A stretch of DNA of 64,000 nt from Haliovirga abyssi. Lineage in GTDB: Bacteria; Fusobacteriota; Fusobacteriia; Fusobacteriales; Haliovirgaceae. The position numbers were made by a program, and so were the translations under genes. The stretch lies in NCBI RefSeq assembly GCF_030295325.1, contig NZ_AP027059.1, positions 1,236,637-1,300,636 on the forward strand, in the 5' to 3' direction. Shown here in pieces: positions 8,424 through 16,677 of this stretch. The notes beneath the pieces are model-generated. The model saw only the letters and a list, made by a program, of their open reading frames with translations. It was not told where the DNA came from and did no database searches. The first letter of the stretch is position 1. The number at the start of each line of letters is the position of its first letter.

Positions 8424-10247
8424 CTATTCTACTGTAACACTTTTTGCAAGATTTCTTGGTTTATCCACATCTAAGCCTCTTTTATTAGATATATGATATG
8501 CTAACAGTTGTAATGGTAAAACTGTTAAAATTGGTGAAAAAATTTCATCAACTTCATGTATTCTTAATATTATATCTGCATGTTCTTTTATTTTTTCATC
8601 ACCATCAGTTGCTACTGCTATAATTTTACCACTTCTAGCTTTAATCTCTTGAATATTACTAATTACTTTATCATATGTATCACTTTTTACAGCTATTGCT
8701 ACTGTTGGAACTTCTTCCTCAATCAATGCTATTGGTCCATGCTTTAATTCTCCAGCAGGATATCCTTCTGCATGAATATATGAAATTTCTTTTAATTTTA
8801 ATGCTCCTTCTAATGCTATTGGATAATTTATATTTCTTCCAATAAACATAAGACTATTTACACCTTTAAATTCTTCTGAAGCTTTTAATATCTCATTATC
8901 TCTTTTTAAAACTTCCGCAATCATTTCAGGTAATTTTTTTAATCCATCTACAATATATTTTCTTTTCTCTAAAGATAAAATATTTCTTTCTTCTCCAAAA
9001 TATAATAAAAATAGGTATAAAGCTGTTAATTGAGATACAAATGCTTTTGTAGATGCTACTCCTATTTCTGGACCAGCATTTGTGTAAATCGTTCCATCTG
9101 ATTCTCTTGTAATAGTACTACCAACTACATTTATAATCCCAATAACTTTAGCTCCTTTTTTCTTAGCTTCACGAAGCCCAGCTAAAGTGTCTGCAGTTTC
9201 TCCTGATTGACTAATTACAATTACAAGATTTTTTTCGCTTAAAATAGGATCTTTATATCTAAATTCAGATGCTACATCAACTTCAGTGGGTATTCTCAAA
9301 TTTTGTTCTATTAAATATTTTCCAACTAATCCTGCATGATATGAAGTACCACAGGCCACAATGTTTATCTTTTCAATTTTTTCTAAATCTTCTTTAGTAA
9401 GATTAATTCCATCCAGTTTCACACTGCTATCCGTTATTTTACCTCTTAATGTATCTTCTACAACTCTAGGTTGCTCATATATCTCTTTTAACATAAAGTG
9501 ATCATATCCATTTTTTTCAGCCATTTCAATAGACCAATCAATTTCTGTAATCTCTTTTATTTTTTCATTTCCTTTTAAATCTGTAATAACTACTTTTTCT
9601 TTTGTTAAAATAGCTAATTCACCATCATCCAAAAATATAACTTTTTTCGTATGTTCTAGTACTGCTGGAATATCAGAAGCTATCATATTTTCATTTTCAC
9701 CAAGTCCAATTACTAGTGGTGACCCTTTTCTAGCTGCAATTATTTTATCTTGTTCTCTCAATGAAATAACTCCAAGAGCATATGCTCCTTCTAAATATTT
9801 AACAGCTTTTTTTACTGCTCCAAATAGATCTCCAGTATAATACTCTTCAATAAGATGAACAATTACCTCTGTGTCTGTTTCAGATACAAATTTATGTCCT
9901 TTTTTTATAAGCTCATCTTTTAATTCTCTATAGTTTTCTATAATACCGTTATGCACAAGAGCTAACTCTTTATTACAATCCAAATGAGGATGAGCATTTA
10001 AAACTGTAGGTTTCCCATGAGTTGCCCATCTAGTATGACCAATTCCAATATTTCCTTGTATATATTTTTTATTTAATATTTCTCCTAAAGAATCTAATTT
10101 CCCAATAGCTTTATTTAATTCTATTTTATTATCTTCTATAATAGCTATCCCTGCCGAATCATATCCTCTATATTCAAGTTTAGCCAATCCATTATATAGG
10201 ATTGTTTTGGGTGCTTTATCTCCTATATATCCTACTATTCCACACAT
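8424..10247 (-). CDS. glmS: Glutamine--fructose-6-phosphate aminotransferase (isomerizing)
   Basis: Makes glucosamine-6-phosphate from fructose-6-phosphate and glutamine, the entry to peptidoglycan and lipopolysaccharide amino sugars. The 607-residue length is standard. Residue 2 is the catalytic cysteine (MCGIVGYIG); the glutaminase domain has HTRWATHG and HNGIIENY, followed by two SIS domains (ACGTSYHAG, SQSGETADT) and the end DKPRNLAKSVTVE. GGAGAAAA lies before the ATG. The 112-base leader shows no glmS ribozyme core that I can recognise. A terminator follows the gene. Confidence 0.97.
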   Translation of the reverse strand: MCGIVGYIGDKAPKTILYNGLAKLEYRGYDSAGIAIIEDNKIELNKAIGKLDSLGEILNKKYIQGNIGIGHTRWATHGKPTVLNAHPHLDCNKELALVHNGIIENYRELKDELIKKGHKFVSETDTEVIVHLIEEYYTGDLFGAVKKAVKYLEGAYALGVISLREQDKIIAARKGSPLVIGLGENENMIASDIPAVLEHTKKVIFLDDGELAILTKEKVVITDLKGNEKIKEITEIDWSIEMAEKNGYDHFMLKEIYEQPRVVEDTLRGKITDSSVKLDGINLTKEDLEKIEKINIVACGTSYHAGLVGKYLIEQNLRIPTEVDVASEFRYKDPILSEKNLVIVISQSGETADTLAGLREAKKKGAKVIGIINVVGSTITRESDGTIYTNAGPEIGVASTKAFVSQLTALYLFLLYFGEERNILSLEKRKYIVDGLKKLPEMIAEVLKRDNEILKASEEFKGVNSLMFIGRNINYPIALEGALKLKEISYIHAEGYPAGELKHGPIALIEEEVPTVAIAVKSDTYDKVISNIQEIKARSGKIIAVATDGDEKIKEHADIILRIHEVDEIFSPILTVLPLQLLAYHISNKRGLDVDKPRNLAKSVTVE

Positions 10248-10359
10248 AAAATTTTTTCTCCTCTCAAAATTAATTAAATTTGAATATTACTTATAAATAA
10301 TGTTTATATTTAATTTGTAAAAAGCTCAAGATTATTTTATAAAAATTATTAAATATTAT

Positions 10360-10599
10360 TTAATGCACTTTATATTTCAATTTTTCTATCTCATCAACTG
10401 ATAATCCTGTTGAAGTTGAAATTATTTTTATATCTATTCCATTTTTTAATAATTCTATTGCTATTTCTACTTTTTCTCTATTTTTCCCTTGCTCTATTCC
10501 TCGCTCGATTCCTTGTTCGATTCCTTGTTCGATTCCTTGTTCGATTCCTTGCTCTATTCCAACTTGATATATATTTGTCATTTCCATCGTTATACCCAT
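10360..10599 (-). CDS. Predicted internal short product (RpnS-like antitoxin) of Rpn copy A
   Basis: Within copy A, in the same frame, an ATG at 10599 is preceded by GGAGGTGA (10607-10614), eight bases complementary to the 16S rRNA 3' end and 7 bases from the ATG. This is a stronger site than that of most genes here. Starting there gives a 79-residue protein: MGITMEMTNIYQVG, then six GIEQ/GIER-type repeats and the C-terminal helix region. In known Rpn systems the separately translated C-terminal part inhibits the full-length nuclease. The internal site is seen; its use is inference. Confidence 0.6.
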   Translation of the reverse strand: MGITMEMTNIYQVGIEQGIEQGIEQGIEQGIERGIEQGKNREKVEIAIELLKNGIDIKIISTSTGLSVDEIEKLKYKVH

Positions 10600-11304
10600 T
10601 TGTTCTTCACCTCCAGTTAGCCTTTTTACCTCATCTTCATATTCTAATTCCAATTCTTTTGGTAAATACAATAGACTATCTAAAAATTTAAATATTTTCT
10701 CTATTTTTTCTCTTTTATATCCTTTTTTCAATAATAATTTAGTTAATTGATATTTGAATTTTAATCTATCTAATTCTTTACCTTCACTTTTTATTGTATA
10801 TAATCCTGCTAATACTACCATTGCAAATGGATTATTACTTTTTATCAATTCTTCTTCTCTTTGTTTTAATATTTTATAAGATATATATTCATACCTTAAT
10901 TTTGTTCTATAAAATTCATATTCAAATATATTTGGTTCATAATCTTTTCTACTATCTGTAAATATTGATAATGCTACTATCTTTTTATTATATTTATCAT
11001 ATATTCTATAAAAATATTTGAACATTCTTTCACTAAACTCTTTTTCGTAATATCCTTGTATTTCTACATGAATTAATATCCAATTTTCCTCTCCTGTTTT
11101 CATATAAACTTTTACAATTCTATCTGCATATCTTTGCTCTTTTCTTGTCTTTTGAAATATACCTGACACCTCTTTATCCAAAAATTCATAGCCTCTTTCA
11201 AAATCTATATTGGGATACAGATCTGTCATAAAAAAACTTACAAATTCTTCAAATAAATCTTCTATTATCTCTTTCCATAATATATCTGGCATATATTTTT
11301 TCAT
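10360..11304 (-). CDS. Rpn-family PD-(D/E)XK nuclease, full-length form, tandem copy A
   Basis: A 314-residue member of the Rpn (recombination-promoting nuclease / YhgA-like) family. The nuclease core has D61 and the E81-x-Q83 motif (HVEIQG) in the usual order. After the core, a helical region ends in GIEQ-type four-residue repeats (about 240-270) and a C-terminal helix-turn-helix-like tail (ISTSTGLSVDEIEKL). Rpn proteins of enteric bacteria are DNA-cutting toxins that act against phage and are blocked by a small protein translated from the 3' end of the same gene; copy A has the matching internal start (10599). It is a near-identical neighbour of copy B, with its own AAGGAG before the ATG. 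Confidence 0.85.
   Translation of the reverse strand: MKKYMPDILWKEIIEDLFEEFVSFFMTDLYPNIDFERGYEFLDKEVSGIFQKTRKEQRYADRIVKVYMKTGEENWILIHVEIQGYYEKEFSERMFKYFYRIYDKYNKKIVALSIFTDSRKDYEPNIFEYEFYRTKLRYEYISYKILKQREEELIKSNNPFAMVVLAGLYTIKSEGKELDRLKFKYQLTKLLLKKGYKREKIEKIFKFLDSLLYLPKELELEYEDEVKRLTGGEEQMGITMEMTNIYQVGIEQGIEQGIEQGIEQGIERGIEQGKNREKVEIAIELLKNGIDIKIISTSTGLSVDEIEKLKYKVH
10487..10558 (-). repeat. 12-bp coding minisatellite in Rpn copy A (six units)
   Basis: Six head-to-tail units of consensus CCTTGYTCKATT, each encoding one GIEQ or GIER step. Copy B has five units (11523-11582). The number of units is the only length difference between the two proteins. Confidence 0.9.
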
Positions 11305-11395
11305 ATAATTCTCCTTTTAAGAACGTTTAAAACTAAATTTTTAAGTATATATATCACTAAAATTAAATATACTACTCAAAAATTATCCTTTTTCC

Positions 11396-11623
11396 TTAAT
11401 GTACTTTATATTTCAATTTTTCTATCTCATCAACTGATAATCCTGTTGAAGTTGAAATTATTTTTATATCTATTCCATTTTTTAATAATTCTATTGCTAT
11501 TTCTACTTTTTCTCTATTTTTCCCTTGCTCTATCCCTTGCTCTATTCCTCGCTCTATTCCTTGTTCGATTCCTTGCTCTATTCCAACTTGATATATATTT
11601 GTCATTTCCATTGTTATACCCAT
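11396..11623 (-). CDS. Predicted internal short product (RpnS-like antitoxin) of Rpn copy B
   Basis: Same arrangement as in copy A: GGAGGTGA (11631-11638) followed after 7 bases by an in-frame ATG at 11623. The predicted product is 75 residues with five GIEQ-type repeats. The ribosome-binding site and the ATG are kept unchanged although nearby third positions differ between copies. Confidence 0.6.
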   Translation of the reverse strand: MGITMEMTNIYQVGIEQGIEQGIERGIEQGIEQGKNREKVEIAIELLKNGIDIKIISTSTGLSVDEIEKLKYKVH

Positions 11624-12328
11624 TTGTTCTTCACCTCCAGTTAGCCTTTTCACCTCATCTTCATATTCTAATTCCAATTCTTTTGGTAAATACAATAGAC
11701 TATCTAAAAATTTAAATATTTTCTCTATTTTTTCTCTTTTATATCCTTTTTTCAATAATAATTTAGTTAATTGATATTTGAATTTTAATCTATCTAATTC
11801 TTTACCTTCACTTTTTATTGTATATAATCCTGCTAATACTACCATTGCAAATGGATTATTACTTTTTATCAATTCTTCTTCTCTTTGTTTTAATATTTTA
11901 TAAGATATATATTCATACCTTAATTTTGTTCTATAAAATTCATATTCAAATATATTTGGTTCATAACCTTTTCTACTATCTGTAAATATTGATAATGCTA
12001 CTATCTTTTTATTATATTTATCATATATTCTATAAAAATATTTGAACATTCTTTCACTAAACTCTTTTTCATAATATCCTTGTATTTCTATATGAATTAA
12101 TATCCAATTTTCCTCTCCGGTTTTCATATAAACTTTCACTATTCTATCTGCATATCTTTGCTCTTTTCTTGTCTTTTGAAATATACCTGACACCTCTTTA
12201 TCCAAAAATTCATAGCCTCTTTCAAAATCTATATTGGGATACAGATCTGTCATAAAAAAACTTACAAATTCTTCAAATAAATCTTCTATTATCTCTTTCC
12301 ATAATATATCTGGCATATATTTTTTCAT
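11396..12328 (-). CDS. Rpn-family PD-(D/E)XK nuclease, full-length form, tandem copy B
   Basis: The 310-residue product is nearly identical to copy A, differing by one four-residue repeat and isolated substitutions (for example V80I and D/G after TDSRK). D61 and E81-x-Q83 are intact, so both copies could be active. The duplication also covers the ribosome-binding site and about 20 bases upstream, and ends at the stop codon. Between the copies are about 90 AT-rich bases. The very small divergence means recent duplication or ongoing gene conversion. Its internal start is at 11623. Confidence 0.85.
   Translation of the reverse strand: MKKYMPDILWKEIIEDLFEEFVSFFMTDLYPNIDFERGYEFLDKEVSGIFQKTRKEQRYADRIVKVYMKTGEENWILIHIEIQGYYEKEFSERMFKYFYRIYDKYNKKIVALSIFTDSRKGYEPNIFEYEFYRTKLRYEYISYKILKQREEELIKSNNPFAMVVLAGLYTIKSEGKELDRLKFKYQLTKLLLKKGYKREKIEKIFKFLDSLLYLPKELELEYEDEVKRLTGGEEQMGITMEMTNIYQVGIEQGIEQGIERGIEQGIEQGKNREKVEIAIELLKNGIDIKIISTSTGLSVDEIEKLKYKVH
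11523..11582 (-). repeat. 12-bp coding minisatellite in Rpn copy B (five units)
   Basis: Five units of the same 12-base consensus as in copy A, in a different order of the variants (TTGCTC, TCGCTC, TTGTTC). Confidence 0.9.
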
Positions 12329-12473
12329 ATAATTCTCCTTTTAGGAATATCTAAAAATAAATTTTCTCTATTTAGGTACAATAAAAAAATAAATTCGTCA
12401 AAATTGTTTGAGAAAATCTGTAGATTTATTCATATTTTTCAAACAAATGACTCATTAATTTTTTTAAAGTCCC

Positions 12474-13169
12474 TTAATCTCTAGAATTACCAAATATTCT
12501 AAGTATATATATAAACAAATTAATAAAATCTAAATATAATTGTAAAGCTCCGAAAATTGATGCTTTTTCTAATGCTTGTTCATCTCCATTTGCCATTTCA
12601 ATTACCATATATTTTATTCTATTTACATCAAAACCAATTAAAGCAGTAAAGATAATCACACCCATATAACTAATAATCCAGTATAACATTGAAAGATGTA
12701 AAAATATATTAACAACTGATGTAATTATTAAAATTATAATTCCTGCATAAAGCATTGGACCAAATTTTGTTAAATCTTCTTTAGTAAAATATCCATAAGC
12801 TGCCATTACTCCAAAAATAATAGTAGTAAGAGCTAATGAAAAAATGACTGATGCTGGTGTAAAAAACATAACAAATATAGAAAATGTAAATCCATTTAAT
12901 ACTGCATACAGAAAAAACAATCCTTTTGCAGTTGTTGCTGACACCTTATTTATAAGAAATGATAAACCCATAACTACTGCAAATTCTAATACTATAATCA
13001 CTATATAACTACTCATTACAATTGAAGTTAAACTTGGTGATGTCATTACTGCATATGCTGTCCCTGCAGTAACTAATAAAGCCATAAACATCCAACTGAA
13101 AATTCTGCTTACTAATTTTGATACAACAGTTTCATCCATATAACTATAATTTTGATTTACTTTAAACAT
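12474..13169 (-). CDS. Bax inhibitor-1 / YccA-YbhL family membrane protein
   Basis: A 231-residue inner-membrane protein with about seven hydrophobic helices, an N-terminal segment ending in VVSKLVSRIFSWMFMALLVTAGTA-like sequence, and the family's end region ALQLYLDFINLFIYILRIFG. BI-1 proteins are pH-gated calcium leak channels in the members studied; the bacterial role is not settled. The start is set at the ATG at 13169, which has GGAGGGG six bases upstream; an upstream in-frame ATG at 13205 would add 12 residues without a ribosome-binding site. Confidence 0.9.
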   Translation of the reverse strand: MFKVNQNYSYMDETVVSKLVSRIFSWMFMALLVTAGTAYAVMTSPSLTSIVMSSYIVIIVLEFAVVMGLSFLINKVSATTAKGLFFLYAVLNGFTFSIFVMFFTPASVIFSLALTTIIFGVMAAYGYFTKEDLTKFGPMLYAGIIILIITSVVNIFLHLSMLYWIISYMGVIIFTALIGFDVNRIKYMVIEMANGDEQALEKASIFGALQLYLDFINLFIYILRIFGNSRD

Positions 13170-13225
13170 AACTATCCCCTCCATATTTTTACAATTAAAA
13201 TCCAAAAGCTTGTTTCTAAAAAAAA

Positions 13226-14509
13226 TTATTTTTTTAATTTTTCATAAAATAAATTAATCTTATCATCACTAAATCCAAGTTCTTTAGACAAATACTCATA
13301 TCCATCTTTATTAAACTTTTGTTCTAGACTATTAATTTTTATTTTATATAAATTTTCTAAAGAATATTTTAATAATTTTATATTTCTATATTCTCCCATT
13401 CCTACATCGTTTGTTTTGTCATAATCAGAAGATATTTCGCCCCAATCAGCTCCCATAAAAGATTCTATAACCGCTGTTACAACTCCGGTTCTATCACTTC
13501 CCAATCTACAATGTATTAAAAATGGTGGTTCTTTTTCTATTATAAAATTTACAACTTTTTTCATTAATTCTTTAAAATTCTCTGTATCAGAACCATAATA
13601 TACGATACTATATTTTGTCTTTGCAAGTAACACATTTTTTTCATCTAAAATAGTTTTATAAAATTTGGTAATTCTTGGATCGTTAGATATCTCTTCTCCA
13701 TCAGTTAAATTTATAATTGATTTTATTTGGTTTTTTTTCATTAATTCCTGAACCTTTTCCATTCTCAACTGTTCTTGTTTTGATTTTTTTGGATCTGTTT
13801 TTCTAGATGGAATAAAAGGGTGATAACTTCTATATAATGTTTTTTCTTTAATATTTCCAGTTGAAACTTCTCTAAAATTTGCTTGTTCATAATCTGAAAT
13901 ATATTTTGATTTTATTATTCTGCTAATTTTATCATTTTTTGCTATTACATCTTTATTATCTCCATCAAATAAAATAACATAATTGTACATATCTGCCCAT
14001 TGATCATTAAATTTATAGCCTACTTCTAATTTATCAGATGGTTTTACCCAAGCTTCAGTAGGTCTGCTTCTTCCTTTTCTTTGATAAGTACCTTCTAAAT
14101 AGAATGCAAATTCAGGTTGCCCAGAATTTCCAGGAATTGCTATATCAGTAATTTTTTTCTTCAAAAACCAAACATTATTTTTTGTAGATTTACTCATTTC
14201 CCACTTATCATTTGGTTTCCAATTATTAAAGCTTCCTGCTAAACTCACTGTAGATATTGTTGTATCTTTTTTTAATGATTTCTCTAAATTTTCTTTATTT
14301 GCAGACATATCAAAAACAAAAACTACATTCGATTTATCGAAAAAATATCCTTTTAACTTTGTTGAATTATCCAATTTCATCTTGTCATATTTGCTATAAC
14401 TATTTCCCTTGATATTTTTCTTAACCTCATTTTTTAAACTTTTTTTAGAAATTCCAGTACAACCCAGCAGTAGAAATAAAACAGTAAATAAAACTATACT
14501 TTTTTTCAT
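13226..14509 (-). CDS. Lipoprotein with a glycogen-binding (CBM48/AMPK-like) domain and a tyrosine-phosphatase domain
   Basis: The 427-residue product begins with a lipoprotein signal (lipobox LLLGC, Cys17). Residues about 87-146 contain VSLAGSFNNW and later FAFYLEGTYQ, the pattern of the AMPK-beta/CBM48 glycogen-binding beta-sandwich. The C-terminal half is a cysteine phosphatase of the PTP/DSP fold with the P-loop HCRLGSDRTG (Cys334, Arg340; CX5R intact), preceded by SIINLTDGEE, as in bacterial protein tyrosine phosphatases. The start is the ATG at 14509 (GAGGTGG just upstream), not the in-frame GTG at 14521. The combination recalls the glucan phosphatases laforin and SEX4. Substrate unknown; the lipoprotein signal places it outside the cytoplasm. 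Confidence 0.75.
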   Translation of the reverse strand: MKKSIVLFTVLFLLLGCTGISKKSLKNEVKKNIKGNSYSKYDKMKLDNSTKLKGYFFDKSNVVFVFDMSANKENLEKSLKKDTTISTVSLAGSFNNWKPNDKWEMSKSTKNNVWFLKKKITDIAIPGNSGQPEFAFYLEGTYQRKGRSRPTEAWVKPSDKLEVGYKFNDQWADMYNYVILFDGDNKDVIAKNDKISRIIKSKYISDYEQANFREVSTGNIKEKTLYRSYHPFIPSRKTDPKKSKQEQLRMEKVQELMKKNQIKSIINLTDGEEISNDPRITKFYKTILDEKNVLLAKTKYSIVYYGSDTENFKELMKKVVNFIIEKEPPFLIHCRLGSDRTGVVTAVIESFMGADWGEISSDYDKTNDVGMGEYRNIKLLKYSLENLYKIKINSLEQKFNKDGYEYLSKELGFSDDKINLFYEKLKK

Positions 14510-14714
14510 TTTCCACCTCACATTTTTTGTTTTTAATAATTTAATCGTTTAACTAGAAAAACTATTTCTTGTAATTTAGGCAGGTACAGACCAATGTCGT
14601 CAAGATAAGAATTTTATAAAATCTCTACTCCTTCCTTGTTGTCGTTTTCTCTTATCTATGAGAAAACTATTGCATGGATATTTGGCTTTTTTGCATTCAC
14701 TCTAATCTCTCCCT

Positions 14715-14742
14715 GTAAGGGCAATTCATGAATTGCCCCTAC
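14715..14742. repeat. Palindromic GGGCAATTCATGAATTGCCC element in a 257-base intergenic region
   Basis: A perfect 20-base palindrome (14719-14738) flanked by GTA/TAC. It lies between the thrS stop and the phosphatase lipoprotein gene. The rest of this gap (14510-14714) is less AT-rich than other gaps here and includes TCTCTTATCTATGAGA; I see no gene in it. The palindrome may act as a terminator for thrS. Confidence 0.65.
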
Positions 14743-14766
14743 ATAAATTTTAATTTTTTCATAGCA

Positions 14767-16677
14767 CTATTTCTCAAATTTTATTTTACTTTCTTCTACA
14801 ATACTTTCTATAAATTCTGTTAATTTATGTCCTGTACTCTCTTTACTTCCAAATCTTCTAACATTTACCTCTTCTACTTCCATCTCATTTTTACCTAAAA
14901 TAAGTTGAACTGGTATTTTTTTCATATTAGCTTCTCTAATTTTAAATCCTATTTTTTCATTTCTATTGTCTAATTCAACTCTTATATCTTTTTCTTTTAA
15001 TAAATTTACTACTTTTTTTGCGTATTCTAATTGTTCATCAGATATAGTTAATACCTTTACTTGTACTGGTGCTAACCATAATGGAAATGCTCCTGCATAA
15101 TGTTCTATTAGTATTCCTATAAATCTTTCTAAACTTCCATATATAACTCTATGAATCATAACAGGTCTATGTTTTTCTCCATCTACACCAATATAATTCA
15201 AATCAAATCTTTCAGGTAAATTAAAATCCAATTGAATAGTTCCACATTGCCATGTTCTTCCTATGCAATCCTTTATTTTAAAATCAAGTTTTGGACCATA
15301 AAAAGCTCCATCTCCTTCATTTATTTTATAATCCATCCCTTTTCTTTCAATAGCTCCTCTTAATGCGTTTGTTGCAGTTTCCCATATTTCATCAGCACCT
15401 ATTGCTTTTTCTGGCTTAGTAGAAAGTTCTACTTCATATTCAAAACCAAATAATTTAGAATAAAATTTGTCAATTAGATCAATTACTCCAACAATTTCAT
15501 CTTCTATTTGCTCTTCTGTCATAAATATATGGGCATCATCTTGTGTAAATGCTCTTACTCTCATTAATCCATGTAAAACACCACTTAATTCATGTCTATG
15601 TACTAATCCTAACTCTCCAGTTCTTAAAGGAAAATCTCTATATGAATGTACATTGTTTTTATAAACTAAAATTCCACCTGGACAATTCATAGGTTTTATA
15701 GCTACATCTTCATCATCAATTTTTGTTGTATACATATTTTCTTTATAATTAAACCAATGCCCTGAAGTTTCCCATAAAGTTCTATTTAACATAATTGGAG
15801 TTTTTATCTCTTGATAACCTGCTTTTTTATGTTCTTTTCTCCATAAATCTTCTAAGATATTTCTTATTTCCATCCCTTTTGGTAAAAAGAAAGGGAATCC
15901 AGCTCCATATTCACTCATCATGAATAGTTCTAATTCTTTTCCTAATTTTCTATGATCTCTTTTTTCAGCTTCTTCTAAAAATCTTAAGAACTTTTTCAAT
16001 TCTTTATCTGTTGTGAATGCATATCCATATATTCTTTGTAACATTTTATTATCAGAATTTCCACGCCAATATGCTCCTGCAACGCTTTTTAATTTAAATG
16101 AACCTAAATACCCAGTTGAAGGCACATGAGGGCCTCTACATAGATCTAAAAATTCTCCTTGTTTATATAAACTAAAGCTATCTCCACCTAAATCATTAAT
16201 AAGTTCTACTTTATATGTTTCTTCTTTTTCTGTAAAAATTCTTATTGCTTCTTCTTTACTCACAACAGTTCTTTCAAATTTATGATTTTCTTTTATTATC
16301 TTTCTCATTTCATCTTCTATTTTCAATAAATCTTCTTCATTAAATTTATGTTCTGAATCAAAATCATAATAAAATCCATTTTCTATTGCTGGTCCTATTG
16401 TAACTTTTACATTAGGAAATAATCTAATTACAGCTTGTGCCATTAAATGTGCAGTACTATGTCTAATTATTTCAACAGCTTCTTCACTTCTTGGAGTTAT
16501 AATTTCTACTTCACTATTTTCACTTATAATTTCACTTAAATCAACTGCTTTTCCATTAATTTTACCTGCTATGGCATCTTTTGCTAATCTTTTCCCTATT
16601 GATTCTGCAACCTCTTTTACCGAAACCTCTTTTTCAAATTCTTTAATACTTCCATCTGGTAATTTTATCTCAATCAT
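14767..16677 (-). CDS. thrS: Threonine--tRNA ligase
   Basis: A class II synthetase of 636 residues that charges tRNA-Thr. In order: TGS domain (IKLPDGSIKEF), the editing domain with HSTAHLMAQA (the HxxxH pattern), motif 2/3 regions including MNCPGGILVYKN (zinc Cys) and HRHELSGVLHGLMRVRAFTQDDAH, and the C-terminal anticodon-binding domain (FPLWLAPVQVKVL). The ATG at 16677 is preceded by AAGGAGAG; an in-frame ATG 6 codons upstream lies before that site. It overlaps the end of ogt by 8 bases, so both are read on one transcript starting at or before lptD. Confidence 0.97.
   Translation of the reverse strand: MIEIKLPDGSIKEFEKEVSVKEVAESIGKRLAKDAIAGKINGKAVDLSEIISENSEVEIITPRSEEAVEIIRHSTAHLMAQAVIRLFPNVKVTIGPAIENGFYYDFDSEHKFNEEDLLKIEDEMRKIIKENHKFERTVVSKEEAIRIFTEKEETYKVELINDLGGDSFSLYKQGEFLDLCRGPHVPSTGYLGSFKLKSVAGAYWRGNSDNKMLQRIYGYAFTTDKELKKFLRFLEEAEKRDHRKLGKELELFMMSEYGAGFPFFLPKGMEIRNILEDLWRKEHKKAGYQEIKTPIMLNRTLWETSGHWFNYKENMYTTKIDDEDVAIKPMNCPGGILVYKNNVHSYRDFPLRTGELGLVHRHELSGVLHGLMRVRAFTQDDAHIFMTEEQIEDEIVGVIDLIDKFYSKLFGFEYEVELSTKPEKAIGADEIWETATNALRGAIERKGMDYKINEGDGAFYGPKLDFKIKDCIGRTWQCGTIQLDFNLPERFDLNYIGVDGEKHRPVMIHRVIYGSLERFIGILIEHYAGAFPLWLAPVQVKVLTISDEQLEYAKKVVNLLKEKDIRVELDNRNEKIGFKIREANMKKIPVQLILGKNEMEVEEVNVRRFGSKESTGHKLTEFIESIVEESKIKFEK

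Noticed and set aside
10248-10359. glmS ribozyme upstream of glmS
   Set aside because: Leader is short and AT-rich with no recognisable ribozyme core; likewise no T-box seen before serA or thrS.
10487-10558. Direct repeats as a possible CRISPR array
   Set aside because: The 12-base units are contiguous without spacers and lie in frame inside a gene.
10410-10691. Plus-strand open frame opposite Rpn copy A (and its equal at 11446-11715)
   Set aside because: Leu/Phe-rich translation of the antisense of a real gene with repeats; no ribosome-binding site.
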